NCBI GenBank assembly: GCA_900544705.1
Contig: UQWH01000045.1
Location: forward strand, 1 to 16,671
DNA length: 16,671 nucleotides
Source of the DNA: an uncultured Eubacteriales bacterium
Lineage (GTDB): Bacteria; Bacillota; Clostridia; Oscillospirales; Oscillospiraceae
Direction of reading: 5' to 3'
Position numbers and translations under genes: made by a program. Each line of letters opens with the position of its first letter. Position 1 is the first letter of the stretch. Shown one piece after another: positions 8,241-14,531 of the stretch. The notes under the pieces were generated by a model. That model saw only the letters and a list, made by a program, of their open reading frames with translations. It did no database searches and was not told the origin of the DNA.

Positions 8241-10799
8241 TCAGTGCCACGGACGGATGGTAAAATCGGTCGGCTCCGTCGGCTCGCTCGGCTCCGTGGA
8301 CGGCTCCGTAGGCTTGACATTTTTCTCGTTGTGCACCGTGCAGACGGCTTCCTTATCCTCCGGATTATAGACGTAATCCTCTTCCTTGTTGACCTTCCAG
8401 TCCTCATTGTAAATCAGCATACCGACCGATTCGATGGTATTGCCGCTTGCAAGATGGCAGTATTCATTGGCGATCATGCCGCTGGTCTGGCAGATGTCCA
8501 CCAGCGCGTGGCAGGTGCATTTCGCCGTCGGCACGTCGTCGGTAAAGAGCTTCATCTCCACGACGCGGCTGCCGCGGACGTCCTTTTCGCAGGCCTCCTC
8601 GGGAAGAAGGCCGCAGTCCGCGCAGACCTTGACCGTGGTGACGCTGCCGGGCTGATAGAAGTAGGTATTCTCCAGGTTCTCGTGCAGCGGCTGCATGACC
8701 TGCTTCCACATGGTAATGGCCGGGTTCGTCCACGTGCCGTCCAGAATGACCTGCTCAGGCTCGTCATAGCCGCACCAGACCACCGCGGTGTAGTAGGGCG
8801 TGTAGCCCGCAAACCAGCGGTCCTTGTTGGAGGAGGTGGTGCCGGTCTTGCCGGCGACCGTCATGTTGCTCATATAGGCTGCCGAGCCGCCGCCGTTGGT
8901 CACGGCAGAACGCAGCATATAATTAATATAAAAACTCGCCTTTTCGCCGATGGCCGTGTGGCTCTCCTGCGCATTGTCCAGAATGACCGTGCCGTTCCGG
9001 TCAACGACCTTGGTGTACAGTCTGGCTTCGCGGAACACGCCGTTATTCGGGAAGGTCGCGAAGGCCTGCGCCATTTCACGGACGGAAACGCCGTGGGTCT
9101 GCTGACCCAGCGCCAGCGGCGCCAGCGCGATGTCGGTGAATTCCTTGCCGCCGATGGTTTCCTTCTCCACGAGGGAGGTAATGCCCATCTTTTCCGTCAG
9201 GAACTTGTAGCTCTTTTCCACGCCGAGATCGTTCAGGGTCTTTGCCGAGATGGTGTTCAGGGACTGCGTCAGGCCGCGCATGATATTGCACAGGCCGCTG
9301 TAGGTTCTCGAATCGTTGAGCGGCCAGTTGCGGTCGTCATACATGGAGGAATCCTCATAGACCGTCGCCGGCGTGATGATGCCCTCCTCCAGCGCCGGCG
9401 CGTAAACCGCAAGCGGCTTGAAGGAGGAGCCCGTGGGCAGCAGGCTCATGGTCGCACGGTTGTGCACCAGGCTGCCTTCCTTCTCGCCCACGCCGCCGGA
9501 CACCGCGACGATGTCGCCTGTGGCGTTGTCGATCAGGATAATCGCGGACTGGAGCTGCTGCGTGCTGACCGTCTTGGGCACGTTGTCCAGATTTTCATAG
9601 ACACGGTCCACAATGCTCTGCGCCTTGGGATCGTAGTTGCAGTAGATCTCGTAGCCGCCGGTCATCAGCTTCATGGCAGCGGCCTTCTTGCTGCAATCGT
9701 ATTTCTTGCAAAGATCCGCCAGCACATCATTGTATACCGCATCGGCATACCACGAATAGTAGCGGCTGCTGCTGATGGTATAATTCGCTGCCTGACAATT
9801 CGGGCAGTAGTACACGCCGTCATCACCCTTGTTGTACTGCGACTTCGTGCCTTCAAAGCCGCACTGATCGCAGACGTAGGTTTCCTCGTCATAGGTACCG
9901 TTGCGGAACACCAGTTCCTGCTCCGCCGCCGCCTCGTATTCTTCCCTCGTCTTGATATAGCCCTGATCGTACATCTCCTTGAGAATGGTGAGCTGACGCT
10001 CACGGTTGTTCTTCTCACGGATATAGGGGTCATACAGGGAGGGATTGTTGGTAATGCCGATCAGTGAAGCGCATTCGGCTGTGGTCAGATCGGACACATC
10101 CTTGCCGAAGTACACACGCGAGGCGCTCTGCACGCCGTAGCAGCCCTCGCCAAGGTAGATCGTATTCAGATACCACTCCATGATCTCCTGTTTGCTGTAG
10201 AGCTTCTCCGTTGCCAGCGCGCAGAAGATCTCCTCGACCTTACGGTTGACCGTCACATCGTCATCGTGCGTCAGGTTCTTGATGAGCTGCTGCGTGATCG
10301 TGGACGCGCCATAGGACGAATCGCCGCCGGCAAAGTTGGCAATGGCGGAGAGCGTTCTCAGCCAGTCCACGCCGTTATGCTCCGGGAAGCGCTTATCTTC
10401 AATGGCAATGGTCGCATTGATGAGAGCCAGGGGAATCTTGTCATAGGAAACCCAGACACGGTTTTCCGTCGTCTGAAGCTGCTGGAGCGTCTTTTTCTCT
10501 CCCGTTTCCGCATCGATATAATAGATGAAAGAGGTCTGGGCCAGAGCTCCGTTTACGTTGTCCAGCTCCAGAGAATCCGCCTTGGCTTCCGCCGCGGGGA
10601 TGACGTCGGATTTCAGATAATCCTTGAGCTTCATTGCGAAGATCGACCCGGCGACCGCGCAGACGAGCACAAGCGTTCCGAGCGCGGCAAGCAGGAACAG
10701 CACGATCCTGCCAAGCACGTCCAGCACCACGCGGCCGATGCGCCACGCGATGTGCGGTTGCTTCTCCTGATTGACTTCTCTTTTCTTTTTCTTAGCCAT
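8241..10799 (-). CDS. Class A penicillin-binding protein (PBP1A-like) with zinc-ribbon-like insertion
   Basis: This is a bifunctional peptidoglycan glycosyltransferase/transpeptidase of 852 residues, anchored by one N-terminal helix (about 29-56) after a basic cytoplasmic tail. The GT51 domain shows IEDKRFPEHNGVD (catalytic E134), GASTITQQLIKN (164-175) and the RKVEEIFCALATEKLYSK block. The transpeptidase domain shows SSFK (S458-K461), SLN (513-515) and KTGTT (651-655). Between the domains, residues 310-335 carry C310-x2-C313 and C332-x2-C335, a zinc-ribbon-like pair of knuckles unusual in an exported protein. The C-terminal region has further cysteines (726, 729, 737, 761, 763, 770, 781, 820) and a Thr/Pro/Glu tail (PTEPSTEPSEPTEPT). 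The start at 10799 has GGAGGT five bases upstream. It is the first gene of the long minus-strand run, behind its own promoter. Confidence 0.95.
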   Translation of the reverse strand: MAKKKKREVNQEKQPHIAWRIGRVVLDVLGRIVLFLLAALGTLVLVCAVAGSIFAMKLKDYLKSDVIPAAEAKADSLELDNVNGALAQTSFIYYIDAETGEKKTLQQLQTTENRVWVSYDKIPLALINATIAIEDKRFPEHNGVDWLRTLSAIANFAGGDSSYGASTITQQLIKNLTHDDDVTVNRKVEEIFCALATEKLYSKQEIMEWYLNTIYLGEGCYGVQSASRVYFGKDVSDLTTAECASLIGITNNPSLYDPYIREKNNRERQLTILKEMYDQGYIKTREEYEAAAEQELVFRNGTYDEETYVCDQCGFEGTKSQYNKGDDGVYYCPNCQAANYTISSSRYYSWYADAVYNDVLADLCKKYDCSKKAAAMKLMTGGYEIYCNYDPKAQSIVDRVYENLDNVPKTVSTQQLQSAIILIDNATGDIVAVSGGVGEKEGSLVHNRATMSLLPTGSSFKPLAVYAPALEEGIITPATVYEDSSMYDDRNWPLNDSRTYSGLCNIMRGLTQSLNTISAKTLNDLGVEKSYKFLTEKMGITSLVEKETIGGKEFTDIALAPLALGQQTHGVSVREMAQAFATFPNNGVFREARLYTKVVDRNGTVILDNAQESHTAIGEKASFYINYMLRSAVTNGGGSAAYMSNMTVAGKTGTTSSNKDRWFAGYTPYYTAVVWCGYDEPEQVILDGTWTNPAITMWKQVMQPLHENLENTYFYQPGSVTTVKVCADCGLLPEEACEKDVRGSRVVEMKLFTDDVPTAKCTCHALVDICQTSGMIANEYCHLASGNTIESVGMLIYNEDWKVNKEEDYVYNPEDKEAVCTVHNEKNVKPTEPSTEPSEPTEPTDFTIRPWH

Positions 10800-10869
10800 C
10801 TGTTACCTCCGAATATTTCAAAAAAGCGTCGCCCTGCGGGCATACCTGTCCAGTTTACTTTATTGTATT

Positions 10870-10888
10870 ATTATAACACGCCTGTCAA
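10870..10888 (-). promoter_or_regulatory. Probable promoter for the PBP-ecf-truA run
   Basis: On the minus strand, TGTTATAAT (10878 down to 10870) is a perfect extended -10 (TGn-TATAAT), about 70 bases upstream of the PBP start. A consensus TTGACA lies at 10888-10883, but only 7 bp from this -10. It could instead pair with TACAAT further on, with a 15-bp spacer. Either way the stretch is strongly promoter-like. Confidence 0.65.
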
Positions 10889-10953
10889 TGTCCGTATATT
10901 CCATTTTATTATTTTTCGTGATTTTGGGAAAGCTATTTTCAAGGAGAACGAAA

Positions 10954-11196
10954 ATGCTTAGAAACTGTCTGCTTTCCCTCGCACTCTGCGTCTTTCTGCA
11001 AGCCGCCGCGGCGCAGTATTATCTGGTCGAGCAGGGCGGCTGCGTCGCCGCCGTGACGGCGGACGGCAGCGTCTGCTGCGTGACGGACACGCCGCTTTCG
11101 GCGCTGCTTCCGGCCGACCGCGCAGCGATCCTGCAGGGCTTCCCCTGTGCCGACCGCGCCGCCCTGGAACGCGCACTTGAAAATTTCTGTTCCTGA
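10954..11196 (+). CDS. Small exported protein resembling the BofC C-terminal domain
   Basis: The 80-residue product begins with a signal-like hydrophobic segment (LLSLALCVFLQAAAA, about 6-20), with a possible cleavage site after AAA, followed by an exported stretch of about 60 residues. The mature part (YYLVEQGGCVAAV, VTDTPLSALLPADRAAILQGF, ALENF) has the order and spacing I recall for the short BofC-C-like proteins of clostridia. In Bacillus, BofC restrains SpoIVB signalling across the forespore membranes; whether this stand-alone version does that is unknown. It has four cysteines in the mature part (C30, C41/C42, C65, C79, the middle two adjacent). The start is set by AAGGAG seven bases before ATG at 10954. 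It is divergent from the PBP gene; the 150-bp region between them is AT-rich, but I see no clear plus-strand promoter. Confidence 0.7.
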   Translation: MLRNCLLSLALCVFLQAAAAQYYLVEQGGCVAAVTADGSVCCVTDTPLSALLPADRAAILQGFPCADRAALERALENFCS

Positions 11197-11212
11197 ATGC
11201 GCCCTTTTTCTC

Positions 11213-11241
11213 TTGATTTTCCGTCCGGATGACGTTACAAT
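11213..11241 (+). promoter_or_regulatory. Sigma-A-type promoter for the DUF1292 gene
   Basis: TTGATT (11213-11218) and TACAAT (11236-11241) are separated by 17 bp, close to the vegetative consensus. They lie between the stop of the BofC-C-like gene and the DUF1292 gene, leaving a leader of about 30 nt. Confidence 0.7.
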
Positions 11242-11257
11242 AGAGGCAGAAGAACAC

Positions 11258-11265
11258 AAAGGAGG
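11258..11265 (+). promoter_or_regulatory. Ribosome binding site supporting the TTG start of the DUF1292 gene
   Basis: AAAGGAGG is an almost full anti-Shine-Dalgarno match. Its distance to TTG at 11277 is 11 bases. No ATG or GTG in the same frame fits better. Confidence 0.6.
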
Positions 11266-11276
11266 ACGTCCGAACA

Positions 11277-11573
11277 TTGGATCAGGAATACAACGTCATT
11301 TCCATCACCGACGAGGACGGCGTCGATTATGAGCTGGAGATCCTCTCCACCGTCACCTACAAGGGCGCGGAATATCTTGCCCTCACACCCGCCGATGCCC
11401 CTGAGGACGCGGAAGAAGTCGAGGTCAGCATTCTCAAGTCCGTTACGGATGAGGACGGCGAGCCGCTTCTGGTCGCGGTCGAAGATGAGCAGGAGCTGGA
11501 AACCGTCTACGAGCTTCTGATGGATTCTCTCTACGAGGACGATGACACCGGCGAGGATGACATCTTGTCCTGA
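11277..11573 (+). CDS. DUF1292 domain-containing protein (YrzB-like)
   Basis: This is a 98-residue, very acidic protein with no membrane segment or signal. The order ITDEDGVDYELEILSTVTYKG, EYLALTP, VSILKSVTDEDGEPLLVAVEDEQELETVYELL is the DUF1292 pattern (B. subtilis YrzB). Function is unknown. In many Firmicutes it sits directly next to ruvX; here ruvX is in the window but about 3.7 kb away on the other strand. The start is TTG at 11277, giving the conserved DQEYNVISITDEDG N-terminus. AAAGGAGG (11258-11265) is 11 bases upstream, slightly long but strong. It has its own promoter and precedes the 6S RNA gene. Confidence 0.88.
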   Translation: MDQEYNVISITDEDGVDYELEILSTVTYKGAEYLALTPADAPEDAEEVEVSILKSVTDEDGEPLLVAVEDEQELETVYELLMDSLYEDDDTGEDDILS

Positions 11574-11596
11574 AAGACGAACTGAAAATTGAAAAA

Positions 11597-11797
11597 GTTC
11601 CCTGCGGGGTTCGTGATAGCTCCCTTTAAACCCACATCATAATTTCGGGATATCGGACTTCTGTTCCGGATTGCAGGCCTCCCGTCCCGGCTCTGACCGA
11701 GGATGGACGTTGGAAGCAGCTAAGGGGCAGAGAGATAACCCACCTGCCGTTTCGTGCAGGTTATAAACGGAGTTACACGGCCATCGCGGGGGCTTTC
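11597..11797 (+). ncRNA. ssrS: 6S RNA
   Basis: This is an approximately 200-nt non-coding stretch with 6S RNA organisation. A closing helix pairs CCCTGCG (11600-11606) with CGCGGGG (11785-11791). A second long-range helix pairs GTG-A-TAGCTCC (11613-11623, one bulged A) with GGAGTTACAC (11769-11778). The flanking blocks GTTCGTGATAGC and GTTACACGGCCATCGCGGGG resemble the conserved 5' and 3' arms of E. coli 6S (GUUCG..., GGGUUACA...GGCAUCUCGG). The interior holds large unpaired stretches and a hairpin near 11736-11765, consistent with the open-promoter-like bubble. 6S RNA binds the housekeeping RNA polymerase and tunes transcription in stationary phase. Exact ends are estimates. No good promoter is visible just upstream, so it may use a weak one inside the DUF1292 3' end. 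Confidence 0.85.
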
Positions 11798-11822
11798 TAT
11801 ATTCTTTTCGTCCTAATTATCC

Positions 11823-11876
11823 CGGATTGTCCGCAGCGGCGCGTGAAGCTTCTGTGAACAATCCGAAACTTTTTTT
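11823..11876 (+). terminator. Rho-independent terminator after 6S RNA
   Basis: CGGATTGT (11823-11830) pairs with ACAATCCG (11858-11865). Inside, after a C/A mismatch, CGCAG pairs with CTGTG. A run of seven T (11870-11876) follows after four bases, then a second T-rich stretch. It would end transcripts from the 6S RNA before the foldase promoter. Confidence 0.75.
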
Positions 11877-11896
11877 CTCATTTTTTCCGTTACCTC

Positions 11897-11925
11897 TTGA
11901 AAGGTGAGAGATTTCACGTTATAAT
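11897..11925 (+). promoter_or_regulatory. Strong sigma-A-type promoter for the foldase gene
   Basis: TTGAAA (11897-11902) and a perfect TATAAT (11920-11925) are separated by 17 bp. It sits just after the terminator and leaves a leader of about 55 nt before the ATG at 11988. The match suggests strong expression. Confidence 0.85.
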
Positions 11926-11987
11926 GAATGACGCTATATTCTCGGACGGTATGTCCGACGATCACCCACGAATGAGAGGTTTTAACT

Positions 11988-13490
11988 ATGAGTGCTTCCC
12001 GCGAAAGAAAGAAGCGTATGACTGCCGAGCAGCCCGCTGCGCAGCCTGCCACCGCAAAAAAGAAAAAGCTGCCTGAAGCCCTGATCTTCGTCGTTTCCAT
12101 CGTTCTGGTTCTGGCGATCGTGTTTGGCAGCATCGCGATTTATCGTGCCCACTGGCGCAATGCCACCGTCGTGACCGTCGGTGAGCATGAGGTTTCCACA
12201 GTAGAATTCAACTACTTCCTTAACAACGTTGTCAGCGATCTGGTCAACAGCTACGGCTCTTATCTGTCCATCATCGGTCTGGATCCCTCCGTCCGTCTGA
12301 CGGAGCAGAACGTCCCCAACACCGACAAGAACGCCGAGCCGCAGACCTGGGCCGCCTATCTGGCCGACAGCGCCAAAACCATGGCCGTCAACTACTACAC
12401 CGTCTGCGACGAAGCCGCAAAGAACGGCTACGAGCTGACGCAGGAGCAGCTGGACACAATCGAAAGCCAGATCACCACGGTCTCCGCCTATGCCAAGCTG
12501 TACAGTGTGAGCGCCGATACCTATATTGAGAATATGTTTGGCAAGGGCTGCGACGTCGACAGCTACCGCGATTTCCTGAAGCTCTCTTATATCTATTCCG
12601 ATTACATCAGCTCTCTGGAGTACACCGACCAGGAGATCTCCGACCGCTATGAGAAGGATCCGACCGAGTTTGACTATGTGGCCTACCAGCTCTACACCTC
12701 CGCGGCTTCCTCCTTCGCCGGCAAGAATGACGACGGCACCACCGCCGAGATCACTGACGAAAACCGTGCCTCCGCCAAGGCTGCCGCGGAAGAAATGATG
12801 GAGAAGTTCGAAGGCGAAAATGTTGTCGACTACACCGAGCAGTCCAAGTCCAGCATCACCAGCACCGTCTGCGAAGAAGCTGCCGAATGGCTCTTCAGCG
12901 ATTCCGTCAAGGCGGACGACCTCAAGATGTTCGAGTCCGGCGACAACTACTACGTTGTGAAGTTTGTTTCCCGTACCGACAACGACTACAAGACGGTCGA
13001 TTATCTGCAGATCTATATCAAGAACGACAGCACGGACGACAGCTCCGATTCTTCCTCCACCGACGAAACCAAGCAGACCTCCGCAGAGAAGGTCGCCGCT
13101 CTGAAGGAAGCTCTGGAGAAGGATTCCACCGAAGAGAATTTCAAGAAGCTGGTCTCCACCTACTCCGACAGCTCCACCAGCGCCTACACGCAGGCAACGC
13201 ATAAGTCCATTGCCAATCAGGAAGTCTATGAATGGCTCTTCAACGGCAATCCCTCCGAAGGCGACTATAAGGTCTTTGAAACCTCCGCCGGTACCTACGC
13301 CGTTCTCTTCCAGGGCTATGACAAGACCTGCAAGGACATTCTGGTCAGCAACATGCTGACGAACGAGTGGTTTGAGGCGCTCACCAAGGACGTCGCTTAT
13401 GACTACAACGCGGACAACGCGATGCACAGCCATCTCGACTATGCCCTCAACAGCGTCTACAACCTCAACAGGAACAGCAGCATTTCCTGA
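11988..13490 (+). CDS. Membrane-anchored SurA/PrsA-like foldase with degenerate parvulin modules
   Basis: The 500-residue protein has a basic cytoplasmic tail (1-29), one transmembrane anchor (about 31-52) and a large exported part. VVTVGEHEVSTVEFNYFLN (61-79) is the first strand and helix of the SurA-N/trigger-factor-C-like chaperone domain. Two C-terminal modules of similar plan follow. One runs about 228-330 (FDYVAYQLYT, then EWLF at 300-303, then YYVVKFVSR). The other runs about 338-445 (VDYLQIYIK, then EWLF at 415-418, then TYAVLFQGY). They look like duplicated PPIC/parvulin domains, split by a Ser/Asp-rich linker (347-363). I do not see the usual parvulin active-site pattern, so prolyl isomerase activity is doubtful. 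It likely assists folding of exported proteins at the membrane surface. GAGAGG-type site about 8-10 bases upstream supports the start. Confidence 0.8.
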   Translation: MSASRERKKRMTAEQPAAQPATAKKKKLPEALIFVVSIVLVLAIVFGSIAIYRAHWRNATVVTVGEHEVSTVEFNYFLNNVVSDLVNSYGSYLSIIGLDPSVRLTEQNVPNTDKNAEPQTWAAYLADSAKTMAVNYYTVCDEAAKNGYELTQEQLDTIESQITTVSAYAKLYSVSADTYIENMFGKGCDVDSYRDFLKLSYIYSDYISSLEYTDQEISDRYEKDPTEFDYVAYQLYTSAASSFAGKNDDGTTAEITDENRASAKAAAEEMMEKFEGENVVDYTEQSKSSITSTVCEEAAEWLFSDSVKADDLKMFESGDNYYVVKFVSRTDNDYKTVDYLQIYIKNDSTDDSSDSSSTDETKQTSAEKVAALKEALEKDSTEENFKKLVSTYSDSSTSAYTQATHKSIANQEVYEWLFNGNPSEGDYKVFETSAGTYAVLFQGYDKTCKDILVSNMLTNEWFEALTKDVAYDYNADNAMHSHLDYALNSVYNLNRNSSIS

Positions 13491-13553
13491 CAACCGGAAC
13501 CGCAAAGCATCCACCGGGGCGCTGAAAGCGGAGTCCGAATAAGAAAACATAGA

Positions 13554-13586
13554 GGATGCCCCGCAGGCAACGTCTGCGGGGCATCC
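13554..13586 (+). terminator. Hairpin after the foldase gene, possible terminator
   Basis: GGATGCCCCGCAG (13554-13566) and CTGCGGGGCATCC (13574-13586) form a perfect 13-bp stem with a 7-base loop. It lies 64 bases after the foldase stop. No T-run follows on the plus strand; on the minus strand the hairpin is followed by a T-rich stretch. It may end or stabilise the foldase mRNA, or work for antisense transcripts. Confidence 0.5.
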
Positions 13587-13627
13587 CTGCTTGCAGCCAT
13601 TCACCGAAGAATTTTTTGTTGAAACAA

Positions 13628-13673
13628 GGCGTTTTTCCGCTGCTTTGTGCAACGTAAGGGAAAACGCCGCAGC
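13628..13673. repeat. Inverted repeat with overlapping alternative stem upstream of tcdA
   Basis: GGCGTTTTTCC (13628-13638) pairs with GGGAAAACGCC (13658-13668), one pair being G-U. The adjacent GCTGC (13639-13643) can pair with GCAGC (13669-13673). The two pairings cross with no connecting bases, so they would be mutually exclusive. The stretch lies in the 269-bp gene-free spacer between the foldase and tcdA. Its role is unknown. Confidence 0.4.
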
Positions 13674-13759
13674 TCCGGCGAAAAAGGCTCGGCGAAGGGG
13701 CTATGGTTTCTTATAAGGATGGAGCAAACGAACGCCCCGGTTTTTTAGGAGTATGAAAC

Positions 13760-14473
13760 ATGCATGATTATCTGATTCGAGAAGAAATGATGTTCGGTCC
13801 GGAGGCCGTGCAGCGCCTGCAAGCCAAGCACGTCGCCGTGTTCGGCATCGGCGGCGTGGGCAGCTACGCGGTGGAGGCGCTCGCGCGTGCGGGCATCGGC
13901 GCGCTGACACTGGTGGACAACGACACCGTCGGTGTTTCCAATCTCAACCGTCAGCTCTGTGCGCTGCGCTCTACCGTCGGCCGGAACAAATCCGACGTCA
14001 TGACCGCGCGCGTGCTGGACATCAACCCAGAGTGTGCCGTGCACTCCCTGCCGCTGCTTTACAACGAAGAAAACAAGGCGGCTTTTTTTGACCGGCAGTA
14101 CGACTACATCATCGATGCCATCGACCTTGTGTCCTGCAAGCTGAGCCTGATCCAGAACGCCATGGCGCAGAATATTCCCATCATCAGCGCCATGGGCACC
14201 GGCAACAAGCTCGACCCCACGCAGTTCCGCATCGCGGATATCTCCGAAACGAGCGGCTGCCATCTGGCGCGCATCATGCGCCGGGAGCTGAGAGCCCGCG
14301 GCATCCTGCATCACACGGTGCTCTACAGTCAGGAGCTGCCCCGCAAGCCTCTGGAGCTGGAGCCGCCTCCCCCCGGCCGCCGCACGGTGCCGGCCTCCGT
14401 TTCCTGGGTTCCCTCCTGTGCCGGCCTGATGCTTGCAGGCCGCGTCATTCAGGATTTGATGAACGCAGAATAA
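13760..14473 (+). CDS. tcdA: tRNA threonylcarbamoyladenosine dehydratase TcdA (ThiF/E1-like)
   Basis: TcdA is an E1-like enzyme that uses ATP to cyclise t6A at tRNA position 37 to ct6A. The 237-residue protein shows the nucleotide-binding motif FGIGGVGS (28-35), LVDNDTVGVSNLNRQ (51-65) with the conserved D-x-D and NRQ, the STVGRNKSDV block (71-80), DAIDLVSCK (119-127), SAMGTGNKLDPTQ (143-155) and the LARIMRRELRARGI helix (169-182). Length is slightly shorter than the 250-270 of many members. AGGAGT (13747-13752) is seven bases upstream of ATG at 13760. It follows a hairpin-rich spacer and ends in a strong terminator. No clear promoter is visible directly upstream. A generic ThiF/HesA activity is the alternative; the RRELRARGI block favours TcdA. 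Confidence 0.92.
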   Translation: MHDYLIREEMMFGPEAVQRLQAKHVAVFGIGGVGSYAVEALARAGIGALTLVDNDTVGVSNLNRQLCALRSTVGRNKSDVMTARVLDINPECAVHSLPLLYNEENKAAFFDRQYDYIIDAIDLVSCKLSLIQNAMAQNIPIISAMGTGNKLDPTQFRIADISETSGCHLARIMRRELRARGILHHTVLYSQELPRKPLELEPPPPGRRTVPASVSWVPSCAGLMLAGRVIQDLMNAE

Positions 14474-14476
14474 ATT

Positions 14477-14515
14477 ACGCCCTCGACGGAAACACTTCCG
14501 TCGAGGGCGTTTTTT
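14477..14515 (+). terminator. Strong rho-independent terminator after tcdA
   Basis: ACGCCCTCGACGGAA (14477-14491) pairs perfectly with TTCCGTCGAGGGCGT (14496-14510) around the loop ACAC. A T-run (14510-14515) follows. It begins 3 bases after the tcdA stop and ends only 16 bases before the next gene's start. Confidence 0.95.
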
Positions 14516-14531
14516 CGCCATTGGAGGGCAT

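Noticed and set aside
8264..8320. Short repeats of TCGGCTCCGT type near the end of the PBP gene as a tandem repeat element
   Set aside because: They encode the Thr/Glu/Pro-Ser repeats of the PBP tail (TEPSTEPSEPTEPT), so they are part of the protein.
8244..10067. 607-codon open frame on the plus strand opposite the PBP
   Set aside because: It is the complement of a clearly coding class A PBP, with no start signal or recognisable domain of its own.
10870..10888. Reading TTGACA and TATAAT upstream of the PBP as a standard -35/-10 pair
   Set aside because: They are only 7 bp apart, too close to act together. The -10 is better read as an extended type, or TTGACA may pair with a TACAAT further on.
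13554..13586. Perfect 13-bp hairpin as a CRISPR repeat or mobile element end
   Set aside because: It occurs once, with no spacer array, direct repeat flank or transposase nearby.
11982..13652. 556-codon open frame on the minus strand opposite the foldase
   Set aside because: It is glycine/valine-rich low-information sequence. The plus strand has a strong promoter, ribosome binding site and a coherent protein.
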